Source: CAZJVD01 sp964549505
GTDB lineage: Bacteria; Bdellovibrionota; UBA1018; CAZJVD01
Assembly: GCA_964549505.1 (NCBI GenBank)
Contig: CAZJVD010000006.1
Location: 106,463-170,462 of the forward strand
Direction: 5' to 3'
DNA length: 64,000 nt
Made by a program: the position numbers and the translations under genes. The notes under the pieces are model-generated. The model did no database searches. It was not told the origin of the DNA and saw only the letters and a list, made by a program, of their open reading frames with translations. This document shows positions 8,685 to 17,127 of the stretch, piece after piece. The number at the start of each line of letters is the position of its first letter. Position 1 is the stretch's first letter.

Positions 8685-11275
8685 TTCGAAGAAGCCCGTA
8701 TCAGCCGATCCTGAAGCGCGCGCGCCAATCCGACGCCTTCGTTCCACTCTTCAAACGCGATCAGGTCGCAATCACTCGAAAGATCCAGCTGGCGTAAGCG
8801 TCGATAGAGCTGACGAGCGGCTTCGTTTGGATCACCGGTACGCGACAGAGCGATCCAAAAAGTAGCGGGTGCCATGGAACGTTCGAAGACTTGTTTCCGA
8901 TCGGCATTCCACGGTGTCTTTGTGAGAAGGCCGACGCGCCAAGGTATCGGACGTGGGTGGGTGTCGAGAAAATGTTTGAGATCCGCGAGTGCGACGCACG
9001 GTTTGCGAGGCGAGTAGTGACGAGCAAGCATCCCCGGACTGGGCTGTGCGCCGTCTTTTTCATCTGCAGGCATGTGAGACTTCGTCGGTGCTATGTGTTT
9101 CAGTTCTTCTTCGGTGATGCCTCCCTGACGCAAAATCGTAAGACTTCCGTCGCTTTCGATGCGAACGACGGTCGATTCGACGCCGACGCCACAGGGACCA
9201 CCATCGAGCATCGTGATCATGTCTCCAAGTTCGGCGCGCACCGCCTGAACGTCGGTCGGGCTCAGAGAACCAAACCGATTAGCACTCGGTGCAGCGACGC
9301 CGTCATCCAGTTCGTCCAGCAAGTCGCCAAAGAGCGGGTGTGCCGGCATGCGTACGGCGACAGTGTCCATGCCAGCCGTGATCCAAGTGCTGAGATCGGG
9401 ATGCTTGCGAACAACAATGCTGAGCGGTCCAGGCCAAAATTTCGAAGCCAGTGTGAGAAACACCGATCGCCGCGCAGGCTCGAGTGAGCTGCCGTCCACA
9501 ATCTTTGCACGTTGCAGATGATCGATCAGGTTCGTTCGCCAAGCCGGGGGAATATGGACGATGAGCGGATCTTTGAACGGGCGGCCTTTAACACGAAAGA
9601 TTTCAAGAACTCCCGCCTCGCTGCCGATCCAAGCGCCCAATCCGTACACGGTTTCAGTCGGGACGACGACAAGGTGACCCGCTTTGAGCTCAGAAACCGC
9701 CCGGGCAGTGTCCGGGCGATCCTGCGATTCCATATCCGGTGCAAGAAGAGGTGGGGTTTCAGGATTGAACGCTTTCCAAACGCGTTCCATCTGCGTTCCA
9801 CGTGATCCCTTGAGAAGCACGATATCGTCTTTGCCGAGCCATTCCATGAGCGCTTCGATGAGCGGCTCAATTTTTTCGTTCTCAGTGTTCTCGATGACCG
9901 GCATCGACGGCAGGGCCTTGCGTACGCTCTCAGCGGCTTGATGCATGAGTGAGCCATAAAAAAATGCAGCACCTCGGTTCTCGGGTGGAAGCTGCGCTAA
10001 CGTGTGTGCAAGGTGTTCGCCGCAGGTCGCGTGGTAGGCTCTCGTCTCCGGTCCCAGCTCCCGCATTTCACCGAGCACGGTAAAGACACGCCCGGTTTTT
10101 CCACGCTTTTCCCATTCTTCGAGCGTGAGCTGAAACGCCACACGCATCGATTCTGGATTGGCATTGTAGAAATCGCAGACCCAGTGAGCTTTACGAACCG
10201 TGTCGTTTAGAATCTGAGAGCGTCCCCAGAGCGCTAGCGAAGGTTTTGGATGAACGCGAAACCAGTCTTGAAGCCCCGCGCGCTCGACTCCACTCAGCCG
10301 CGTGAGTACGATCGCGGCGAGTTGATTGACGACATTGTGTTCACCGGGCAAGAGAAGTGGAACCTCCAAGACTCCCTCGGTCGGCGCATGAATCTGCAGG
10401 CGCGGATCGCCCGTAATGCTTTCAACACGTTTGCCGAAGAACTCAACCGATGTATCGATCATGCTGTAACGGGTGGTGAGCCGAGACCACGTCGTGTTCG
10501 GAGCAATCTCGGTGTCGTGAAACTTCTTAAGCCACGGATCATCCCAGAAAAGAGCCACACGACCGCCGCGTGCGAGTGTCTCGCGCAGCAACTCCGTTTC
10601 TTCGTAGGCGACCTGAGCCAATGTACCCAGCTGTTCGAGATGTTCGGGCGCGATTCGTGTCACGATCGCGATGTCGGGTTTTACAAGATCTGCATGCCGT
10701 CGCATGGCATCGCGGTCATCAATGCCAATTTCAACGACCGCAGCATCCGTCTGGGAGGTCCAACCAAAAACAGTGAGAGGAATCCCTAGGAAGCCATTTT
10801 GGCTACCTTGCGTTCGAGCTACGTGGGAAAAACTGGCACCCAAAAAGGCTGCGGTGAGCTCTTTCGTTGTGGTCTTTCCGACAGCACCACCAATACCGAC
10901 GACCGGTCCATGAAACTGCTGGCGTATCCAGCCTGCGAGTCTCCGGAGAGCATCGATGGTGTGATCCACTTCAAAAATAGAAACATCGTGCGCTTCAGGA
11001 CGCGTCAGCCACTCGAGAAGTTCGGTTCCTAAGCTGCCTCGCTCAGCAAGAACACCGGTCGCTCCAGCTTCGACAGCTTGTCGGATGAAGTGATGCCCAT
11101 CGAAACGATCCCCTTTTATCGCCGCAAACAGAGCGCCGGCCACAACCGCGCGAGAGTCTGTCGTGATCGATGAAAAGGTAGCCGTGTCCGTTTCCGCTCT
11201 ACGCTTCAGAGAACCCGCACCAAAAGCGGTCGCTACGGCCTCTAAAGTTAGTTTCGGAAGTGTCCCGACCACCAT
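8681..11275 (-). CDS. murF: MurF-Sua5 fusion: UDP-MurNAc-tripeptide D-Ala-D-Ala ligase joined to threonylcarbamoyl-AMP synthase
   Basis: 864 residues as one uninterrupted frame. Residues about 1-510 are MurF: substrate-binding N-domain, ATP loop GIGGAVGKTTTKE (127-139; the usual S-N before GKT is A-V), VLGEMRELG (400-408) and the C-terminal KGSRGTQMERV (489-499). Residues about 520-864 are a full-length Sua5: PTETVYGLG (539-547), KGRPFKDPL (563-571), FWPGPLS (613-619), APSANRFGSLSPT (662-674), the linker PSPGMLARHYSP and the C-terminal Sua5 domain ending GLARALQDRLIRAS. MurF completes the UDP-MurNAc-pentapeptide; Sua5 makes the threonylcarbamoyl-AMP used for tRNA t6A. Both activities are essential in most bacteria. 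A fusion of the two is unusual. The stop overlaps the dipeptidase start. Confidence 0.93.
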   Translation of the reverse strand: MVVGTLPKLTLEAVATAFGAGSLKRRAETDTATFSSITTDSRAVVAGALFAAIKGDRFDGHHFIRQAVEAGATGVLAERGSLGTELLEWLTRPEAHDVSIFEVDHTIDALRRLAGWIRQQFHGPVVGIGGAVGKTTTKELTAAFLGASFSHVARTQGSQNGFLGIPLTVFGWTSQTDAAVVEIGIDDRDAMRRHADLVKPDIAIVTRIAPEHLEQLGTLAQVAYEETELLRETLARGGRVALFWDDPWLKKFHDTEIAPNTTWSRLTTRYSMIDTSVEFFGKRVESITGDPRLQIHAPTEGVLEVPLLLPGEHNVVNQLAAIVLTRLSGVERAGLQDWFRVHPKPSLALWGRSQILNDTVRKAHWVCDFYNANPESMRVAFQLTLEEWEKRGKTGRVFTVLGEMRELGPETRAYHATCGEHLAHTLAQLPPENRGAAFFYGSLMHQAAESVRKALPSMPVIENTENEKIEPLIEALMEWLGKDDIVLLKGSRGTQMERVWKAFNPETPPLLAPDMESQDRPDTARAVSELKAGHLVVVPTETVYGLGAWIGSEAGVLEIFRVKGRPFKDPLIVHIPPAWRTNLIDHLQRAKIVDGSSLEPARRSVFLTLASKFWPGPLSIVVRKHPDLSTWITAGMDTVAVRMPAHPLFGDLLDELDDGVAAPSANRFGSLSPTDVQAVRAELGDMITMLDGGPCGVGVESTVVRIESDGSLTILRQGGITEEELKHIAPTKSHMPADEKDGAQPSPGMLARHYSPRKPCVALADLKHFLDTHPRPIPWRVGLLTKTPWNADRKQVFERSMAPATFWIALSRTGDPNEAARQLYRRLRQLDLSSDCDLIAFEEWNEGVGLARALQDRLIRASSK

Positions 11276-11321
11276 TTCCGGATATCCCGTTGGCGGTGAT
11301 CCGTTAAACGCTCGAAGCGGC

Positions 11322-12377
11322 TTACATCGACGTTAGGGCTTCGTCGATGACTTCTGAAAAAGCCTCGATCGGAAGCGCGCCGTTGACAAGCTCACCGTTG
11401 ACCAAGAAGGTCGGCGTTGAACGAATACCGAGTTGTTCGCCTTCGGCTACGTCTTTCTGAACAAGGTCGGCGTAGCGCTTTTCTTGAAGACAGGTCTTGT
11501 ACTTTGCAACATCAGCGCCTGATGTTTTTGCATAAGTCTCAAGGCTGGCAGCGTCCAAGGTCTTTTGATTCTTGAACACTTCACCATAGAACTTCCAGAA
11601 CTTGTCGTTGCCTTGCTCGTTCACGCACATCGACGCTTCAGCTGCTGGCTTCGCTTCGGGGTGAAAGGAAAGTGGGAAGTGTTTGTACGCAACACGAACC
11701 TTGCCTTTGTACTTTGCTTTGACTTCCTTCATCGTGTCAGCGGCTTTCGAGCAATAAGGACATTGAAAATCGCTGAACTCGATAATCGTGACTTTCGAGT
11801 CTTCTTTTCCCCAGGTTGGCGCTTGCGCGATATTGACATTCAAGCTGATCTTCGGCTTTTTGAAATAGACTTCAACGGGCGAACTCTTGGTCAACTTAGC
11901 GAGCTCACTCTGAACGATGTCGTTTTTCTTCTGGTCCTTAATGAAAGTTTCAATGCGTTCTTTGAGTTGCGGCGTGACCTGAGCGTCTGGAATCTTTCGT
12001 TCCTTTACGAACTGGTCGTATTCCTTTTTTGAAACGCTGATTTTGCTCGCGAGTTTTTTGTTGATGTAGTCATCGACCGACATCCCGGCTTTCTTCGCTT
12101 CCTGAGCCATAAGTCTTTCTTGCATGATCTCGGTCAAGCGGCGGTACTTGAATTCGTAAATCTTCTTTTGAAGATCGAGATACGTTAGCTTTTCGGAACC
12201 GATGAGTTGTTCTTCGGTGACCACTTCGTCACCAATTTTTGCAACGGTTGACGTGTTCGGAGCGTCTTTGAAAACAAAATTAGGTTTTGCGCGCGAATCG
12301 CTCGTGCAAGAGAAAACAATCAAGCCCATGACCACCAGGGCTAAGGCCGAAACATACCAACGATTACGAACATTCAC
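11322..12377 (-). CDS. DsbA-like thiol oxidoreductase with SurA-like N-terminal region
   Basis: 351 residues. The N-terminus is a hydrophobic signal ending in VFSC (Cys24), a possible but non-ideal lipobox, so it may be a lipoprotein or simply exported. Residues about 45-165 are helical and resemble the SurA N-terminal domain (DEVVTEEQL, then QERLMAQEAKKAGMSVDDY). Residues about 185-351 are a thioredoxin fold of the DsbA/DsbG type with CPYC at 206-209, cis-Pro322 in RSTPTFLVNG, and a second Cys pair at 251/296. CPYC suggests disulfide oxidation or isomerisation in the periplasm, and the SurA-like part suggests it holds unfolded clients. The product fits the many Cys-rich exported proteins in this window. 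Confidence 0.85.
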   Translation of the reverse strand: MNVRNRWYVSALALVVMGLIVFSCTSDSRAKPNFVFKDAPNTSTVAKIGDEVVTEEQLIGSEKLTYLDLQKKIYEFKYRRLTEIMQERLMAQEAKKAGMSVDDYINKKLASKISVSKKEYDQFVKERKIPDAQVTPQLKERIETFIKDQKKNDIVQSELAKLTKSSPVEVYFKKPKISLNVNIAQAPTWGKEDSKVTIIEFSDFQCPYCSKAADTMKEVKAKYKGKVRVAYKHFPLSFHPEAKPAAEASMCVNEQGNDKFWKFYGEVFKNQKTLDAASLETYAKTSGADVAKYKTCLQEKRYADLVQKDVAEGEQLGIRSTPTFLVNGELVNGALPIEAFSEVIDEALTSM

Positions 12378-12414
12378 GCGGATTCTCCTATAAAACAGGT
12401 TTTGTATTGGAACC

Positions 12415-12708
12415 TTATCGTACGTTAAGCTCGCACTTGACGCAACGATAAACTAGGCGTCGAGCGCGTCCGCGTTGCACAACAAGTATCGCTCCCAACA
12501 GGCCCTGAAGACCGGTCCACGCCCAAAGCCAGCGCGGTTCCGTACGCACCCGATCGAAGAGAAATAGAAAAGCAACGAAACTCGTCGCAAAGAGTACTTG
12601 TGTGACAACCGGGTAAGGGTGCTTGGGCTTCAGCACGCGATCACCACCACATTTTGCGCAGACGCTCGGGTCGGCGCTGCTCTCGCTACCGTGTACTGAC
12701 AAGGTCAT
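12415..12708 (-). CDS. Small membrane protein with split zinc-ribbon Cys pairs
   Basis: 97 residues from the ATG at 12708, which lies 22 bp inside the 3' end of kdsD. CAKCGGD lies near the N-end and CVKCE near the C-end, so the two Cys pairs flank two hydrophobic helices (VTQVLFATSFVAFLFLF and WAWTGLQGLLGAILVV). A zinc ribbon formed by the two cytoplasmic ends is plausible. No named family is recognised. The overlap with kdsD suggests the same transcript. Confidence 0.5.
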   Translation of the reverse strand: MTLSVHGSESSADPSVCAKCGGDRVLKPKHPYPVVTQVLFATSFVAFLFLFDRVRTEPRWLWAWTGLQGLLGAILVVQRGRARRLVYRCVKCELNVR

Positions 12709-13702
12709 GAATACGCACCAATCCGACACAGCGATGTGACTCATCATGGACGGGGAGAACCGCGATCTGGCTCGGTCGATTTTCCATCAGCGCGAGGGCC
12801 TCGTGCAGTCGCCGTGTCGACGCGACCGTCACAGGGTTTTGAGTCATGAGGTCCTTTGCACGAAGAGAAAAGAATTTTTCACGGTGAATGAGTGCTCGCC
12901 GCAAGTCGCCATCAGTAATAATTCCAAGAAGCTTGTCGGGTTCGTTCGCATGCACAACCAAAACACCACCCAGTTTTGTTTCTGTCGATAAACCTAAGAC
13001 CTCGTCAATCGGAGCTTCGGGTGAAACTTTTCCAACGGATCGAAGCGGATGCATGACTGTCGAGACGGTCTGATAAAGGCGGCGTCCCAGCGAACCACCG
13101 GGGTGATTTTTAGCAAAATCTTCGATGTTATCCCCGCGAAACTTCATCAGACTGACTGCCAATGCGTCACCCATCGCAAGCGCAAGTGTCGTACTCGTGG
13201 TGGGAGCTAGTCCATGCGGACACGCTTCTGCTGGAACCGAGGTGTCGAACCAGATGTCCGAGAGCTCAGCGAGGCGTGATCCTTTCTGTCCAGATAAACT
13301 GATGACAGCGGCACGGCGCTGTTTTGCCACAGTTGCCAATGTGACGACTTCAGGAGTTTCGCCCGACTGACTGAGAAGCAGGACAGTGTCGCCTTCCATG
13401 AGAACACCGAGTTCGCCGTGAAGCGCTTCTGTTGCGTGGACAAAGATGCTCATCGTGCCAGTGCTCGAAAGCGTTGCCGCGATCTTCTCGGCAATTTTTG
13501 CCGACTTACCAATGCCCGACGTGACGATCTTGCGTCCTCGGCGACCCGTTTCGAGAATGAGCTGGAGCGCTTCCGCGATGGTTCGCGATCCATCGGGCGT
13601 CCGCGCGCGCTGGGCTGCTCGCGCTATGCCTTCGGCCTCGAGTTCAAGGACGCGAACAAACTCGTCGGCGGTAGGCGGGGTTGAAGTTAATGACGCGCTC
13701 AT
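12686..13702 (-). CDS. kdsD: KpsF/GutQ-family arabinose-5-phosphate isomerase
   Basis: 338 residues starting at ATG 13702, preceded by TTGAGG. An SIS domain covers about 20-190 (GRKIVTSGIGKSAKIAEKIA; LLLSQSGETPEV; APTTSTTLALAMGDALA) and two CBS domains cover about 205-338 (MHPLRSVGKVSPEAPIDEVL; DLMTQNPVTVAS). These enzymes convert ribulose-5-phosphate to arabinose-5-phosphate, the first step of Kdo synthesis for LPS. A longer start at 13750 is possible but adds no conserved sequence. It is transcribed divergently from the lipoprotein at 13781. Confidence 0.93.
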   Translation of the reverse strand: MSASLTSTPPTADEFVRVLELEAEGIARAAQRARTPDGSRTIAEALQLILETGRRGRKIVTSGIGKSAKIAEKIAATLSSTGTMSIFVHATEALHGELGVLMEGDTVLLLSQSGETPEVVTLATVAKQRRAAVISLSGQKGSRLAELSDIWFDTSVPAEACPHGLAPTTSTTLALAMGDALAVSLMKFRGDNIEDFAKNHPGGSLGRRLYQTVSTVMHPLRSVGKVSPEAPIDEVLGLSTETKLGGVLVVHANEPDKLLGIITDGDLRRALIHREKFFSLRAKDLMTQNPVTVASTRRLHEALALMENRPSQIAVLPVHDESHRCVGLVRIHDLVSTR

Positions 13703-13780
13703 GAACCTCAACGTAGGCGACCCTCGAGAGAGTTGCAAGAGGACTTGCATAGAACCTCTTGCGGCGTTTCAATAAAGAAG

Positions 13781-14347
13781 ATGGGCAAGGCGATGAGGCG
13801 GTTCTTTTACCAAACGATGACGCAATGGGTTGTCATTGCAATGGCCGTAGCGCCGCTGTCGGGTTGCATGTCGGCTTACGAGAAAAGTATCGGTGGCGAT
13901 ACCGAACAGATTTTTTCGCGCTATTACCTTTCCGACTTTAACACCGTTTGGCAGTCCGTCCTTGGGGCCCTCAAGAGTATTCCGCTCGATATTGCCAATC
14001 GCGAGAGCGGCTTCCTTCGAACCAAATGGACGTTGAACACAGCAGACAAAAACTTTTTTGATTCGTTTGGTCCTGGAGGAGTGTACCTGCAGGCACAATA
14101 TCGGATACGGATCAGCTTATCGAAAGGTTTCTACAACGGTACGCCGTCCGTCAAAGTTTCAGTACTTAAAGAACAGATGATTCAGCGGGATGTGCTCGAA
14201 GGTTGGCGTCCTGTCGTGACGGATACCGTCGACGAACACACGCTTTTGTACCGTGTGGGGCGATTGGTTTACTTGCAGACAAAAATCGCCGAAGTCGACA
14301 AAGAGAAAACCGAGCGCGTTCTGCGCGAATCAACTTCGACTTTGTAA
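13781..14347 (+). CDS. Lipoprotein of unknown function, possibly BamC-like
   Basis: 188 residues from ATG 13781; ATG 13793 with GCAAGG just upstream is an equally good choice. The signal peptide ends in the lipobox LSGC (Cys29 of the longer form). The mature part contains the segment SIPLDIANRESGFLRTKW, reminiscent of BamC-type or other outer-membrane-assembly lipoproteins that start with a residue-rich cross-over strand, then VYLQAQYRIRISLSKGFYNG. Overall identity to BamC cannot be judged by eye. The 3' end overlaps the convergent HEAT-repeat gene by 18 bp. Confidence 0.55.
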   Translation: MGKAMRRFFYQTMTQWVVIAMAVAPLSGCMSAYEKSIGGDTEQIFSRYYLSDFNTVWQSVLGALKSIPLDIANRESGFLRTKWTLNTADKNFFDSFGPGGVYLQAQYRIRISLSKGFYNGTPSVKVSVLKEQMIQRDVLEGWRPVVTDTVDEHTLLYRVGRLVYLQTKIAEVDKEKTERVLRESTSTL

Positions 14348-15142
14348 TTTTGTTTTCCAGAATGCGACCTGCTCCTGAATGCTCGTCTTCTTTGGCGGAG
14401 CCGCACCCGTGGAACGTTCGAGGATTTGGAACGCTTTCAGCATGAGGGCATGGTCTTTCGGATACTCGAGAACGGCGGCCAGCTCGTGGGTTTCTTTCGG
14501 TGGCGGAGGAAGGTCGTCGAAGAGTTCGAGGACGCGCAGAGGAACCCATTGGGAATGTCCGGCTGTGTAGTTGCGTTTGTCACGTAAGGCTTTCCAAGCA
14601 GCTTGGTGGAGGCGCCGTTGGTTCTTCGATGTAAGGTCACCGGCACGTGTTTCCAAAAAACGTTTCAAGGTATCGGCCGCCTGCAAGCGTACAACGAGAG
14701 CTTTATCGAAAAGGCGATCGCAGATTTTTCCCAACAGCTGCGCTTGCTTTCGTTTTTTCAAATCATCCGACGGAAGTGCAAGCGCAGCCCCGAGGGCCTG
14801 TAGGGCTCCGTTTCTCACCATCCAGGATCGGTCGGCTAAGTTGCCCACCAGTTTTTCAGAGATCGCGGCGCCACCGAGACGAACGGCACCCAGGCTTGCG
14901 ATAAAGCGCGCGGGATCGTTCTGGTGGCGATCCGTCGCAATCGTCACGAGCGCCTGGGCTGCACGGGCGCCATGCTGATCCGACCAACGGTCGAGCAGAA
15001 CCTGAAAACTCTTGTTCGTGTTTTCCTGAAGATGCTTTTTAATCTCAACGGAAAGAGCGGCCGCGGTTGGGGTTTTGTCTCCCGACGCGAGCGTGTGAGG
15101 TAGGAACTGCAAGAGTGCCAGCGATACCGTAAGGGCGAGCAT
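14330..15142 (-). CDS. Exported HEAT-repeat protein
   Basis: 270 residues. The start at 15142 has GGAGG five bases upstream and gives the signal peptide MLALTVSLALLQFLPHTLASG; a reading from 15469 would add 109 residues that are out-of-frame shadow of the next gene and is rejected. The mature protein has repeated amphipathic helix pairs of the HEAT/PBS-lyase type (GNLADRSWMVRNGALQALGAAL; CDRLFDKALVVRLQAADTLKRFLE). Such solenoids bind other proteins; no partner is evident. It lies 22 bp downstream of the coiled-coil membrane protein gene and is probably co-transcribed with it. Confidence 0.7.
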   Translation of the reverse strand: MLALTVSLALLQFLPHTLASGDKTPTAAALSVEIKKHLQENTNKSFQVLLDRWSDQHGARAAQALVTIATDRHQNDPARFIASLGAVRLGGAAISEKLVGNLADRSWMVRNGALQALGAALALPSDDLKKRKQAQLLGKICDRLFDKALVVRLQAADTLKRFLETRAGDLTSKNQRRLHQAAWKALRDKRNYTAGHSQWVPLRVLELFDDLPPPPKETHELAAVLEYPKDHALMLKAFQILERSTGAAPPKKTSIQEQVAFWKTKLQSRS

Positions 15143-15164
15143 AGGAGCCTCCGTTTTTCTTTTT

Positions 15165-16214
15165 CTACATGTTGAGCATACGCTCAAACTCAGCCAAAAG
15201 ATCGTCGTCCGTTTTTGGCTTCGCTTGTTGGTCAGCGGGAGCTTCGCCTGCGGCGGCTGGTTTAGCGGCTTCGGTAGCGGGCGCTGGCGTTTCAGTCTGC
15301 TTGATGCTCTCAGCGACCGTACTAGCGAGCTGGTCAAATTTTCCCGTCGCATCGGCGGCTGGTGCTGTTGCGACTGCGGGAGCCGCAGCTGGAGCAGGCG
15401 TCGCCTTAGGTTCCGGTGATGCTGGAGCGGGCGCGGGTTCTGGCGTCGGCTCGGGCGCTTCCGCGGCAACCTCTGGGACAGCCTCTTTGGTCACTTCTGC
15501 GGCGGCGGGTGCGGGAGAAACATTCGCAGGTGCCACAGTCGAAGGCTCTGGCATTTTTCCGTTGCTTGCTTCGAGCGCTTCTTTGAGCTTTTTGTTTTCC
15601 TGCTGAAGGCGCTTGAGGTTAGCAAGATCGTCTTCGATCACGCTGTACTCGGCCAAGCGTTCTTCGAGTTCTTTGACCTTCTTCTGAAGATCATCGCCAC
15701 CCTGAGACGCTGGCATTGCGTCTTTTTGGGCTTTCAAAAGTTCTAATTCTTTACGCAAGCGATCGCGATCGGTTTCGATCCCTTTCATCGCCTGTCCTTG
15801 TGTGGCCAGTTTGCCTTCCAGTTCCTGAAGCTTGAGTCCCAACGCCGGATCGGGAATGAGTTGCACGGTGGGCTGCGGGGCTGGCGCCGGAGCGACAGGC
15901 GCGGCCGTTACGGCTCTCAAGCGTCCTTGGATGTCTTTGGAAATGTCTTTGGGGTCTCGAAGAAGGTCGGGCGAAAACTTATCACCGGCCAATAATCCAA
16001 AGAGTTGGGTTCGAATGAGATGCGCTTCGTGAATCAACTGATTGAGATACGTGCGAACAAGTCCCGAGGGGACTGCTTCGCCGACCACACCGGTCTTCCG
16101 TCGCTTTAAGATCCAATGAACACAATACGCGGCAACCAGACCCGTGATGAGGATCAACTCGATGAGCAGTGCTTCAGTGCTGAAGCGCGAAAAAAAGTAA
16201 ACGAAGCCTTCCAT
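15165..16214 (-). CDS. Membrane-anchored coiled-coil protein with Pro/Ala-rich tail
   Basis: 349 residues. One transmembrane helix (ALLIELILITGLVAAYCVHWIL, about 15-36) is followed by a soluble part, a Pro/Ala linker, a coiled coil about 120-215 (LQELEGKL...DLQKKVKELEERLAEYSVIEDDLANLKRLQQENKKLKEAL), a long Ala/Pro/Glu-rich region and a conserved-looking acidic C-terminus DDDLLAEFERMLNM. This plan is typical of scaffold proteins of envelope or polar complexes. No family name can be assigned. Confidence 0.6.
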   Translation of the reverse strand: MEGFVYFFSRFSTEALLIELILITGLVAAYCVHWILKRRKTGVVGEAVPSGLVRTYLNQLIHEAHLIRTQLFGLLAGDKFSPDLLRDPKDISKDIQGRLRAVTAAPVAPAPAPQPTVQLIPDPALGLKLQELEGKLATQGQAMKGIETDRDRLRKELELLKAQKDAMPASQGGDDLQKKVKELEERLAEYSVIEDDLANLKRLQQENKKLKEALEASNGKMPEPSTVAPANVSPAPAAAEVTKEAVPEVAAEAPEPTPEPAPAPASPEPKATPAPAAAPAVATAPAADATGKFDQLASTVAESIKQTETPAPATEAAKPAAAGEAPADQQAKPKTDDDLLAEFERMLNM

Positions 16215-16311
16215 TTCTCTCTAGAAGTGTACGCGACATTTTTCCGAGCATCCAGTGAGTGCCGTACGAAGGCTGAGAAGAGGCAACAATGACCGCGTCA
16301 GTTCTTTGACG

Positions 16312-17127
16312 TCAGATTCGCCGAAGGATGGGCAAAAGCGCTCCGTGAATCCGTCGATTCGACGCTACGATTCCGCGCGATCCCAAACGATACGTACGTC
16401 CATCGAACTCAGTCACGCGACCGCCAGCCTCGGTGACCAGTAGCGTTCCGGCGGCGACATCCCATGGGGAGAGTCCGTTCTCCCAAAAGCCATCGAAGAG
16501 ACCGCACGCCGTGTATGCGAGATCGAGTGCCGCGGCTCCAGGGCGACGAACCCCTTGCGAGCGTACGCTCAGTTTCTCAAAAGCCTGCAGTTCGGATCTC
16601 AGAAGACCGTCGCGGCTCGTGCTGAATCCCGTGGAAAGCAACGCTCGCTCGAGCGTCGCCACCCGACTGACATGAATTTTCTTACCGTTCCGGCGTGCGC
16701 CGCGACCTTTTTCTGCGATGAACAGTTCGCGTGTGATCGGTTGGTAGATCACACCTAGAACCAGAACACCGCGAATCTCGAGGCCAATCGAAACACAGAA
16801 CATCGGGAAGCTGTGAATAAAATTGGTGGTGCCATCCAGTGGATCGACAATCCATCGCCCTACCGAAAGCGTTTCGTGAGGTCGGTAACCGCTCTCTTCG
16901 CCAAGAAAATCGAGTGGGATTCCGGTGGAGCCGAGAATCTTTCGACAAACCTGTTCTGATTCACGATCGGCCACGGTGACGATGCTCGAGTCGGGTTTGG
17001 ACAGGTGTCTGAGCGGGCGCGTGAAGTAGCGGCGCAAGACCCGCCCGGAAGCGAGCGCTGCCCGAACTGCCGTACGTCGACAGCGATCGAGTTCGGCTTG
17101 AGTGAGCGTTACTGGCTTCGCGCCCAT
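16312..17127 (-). CDS. Inositol-monophosphatase-family phosphatase
   Basis: 271 residues from the ATG at 17127, which sits 19 bp inside the 3' end of the aminotransferase gene. A longer frame from 17400 adds only shadow sequence. Metal-binding motifs of the Li-sensitive phosphatase fold are all present: GEESG, DPLDGTTNFIHSFP (the W-I-V-D-P-L-D-G-T signature) and SPWDVAAGTLLVTEAGG near the C-end. Members hydrolyse inositol-1-phosphate, fructose-1,6-bisphosphate or 3'-phosphoadenosine phosphates; sequence alone does not choose. SuhB-like proteins also act with the Nus complex in rRNA transcription, but nusA lies in a separate operon here. Confidence 0.9.
   Translation of the reverse strand: MGAKPVTLTQAELDRCRRTAVRAALASGRVLRRYFTRPLRHLSKPDSSIVTVADRESEQVCRKILGSTGIPLDFLGEESGYRPHETLSVGRWIVDPLDGTTNFIHSFPMFCVSIGLEIRGVLVLGVIYQPITRELFIAEKGRGARRNGKKIHVSRVATLERALLSTGFSTSRDGLLRSELQAFEKLSVRSQGVRRPGAAALDLAYTACGLFDGFWENGLSPWDVAAGTLLVTEAGGRVTEFDGRTYRLGSRGIVASNRRIHGALLPILRRI

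Noticed and set aside
15143..15469. A 109-residue extension of the HEAT-repeat protein
   Set aside because: It is the shadow of the coiled-coil gene; the start at 15142 has GGAGG and a signal peptide.
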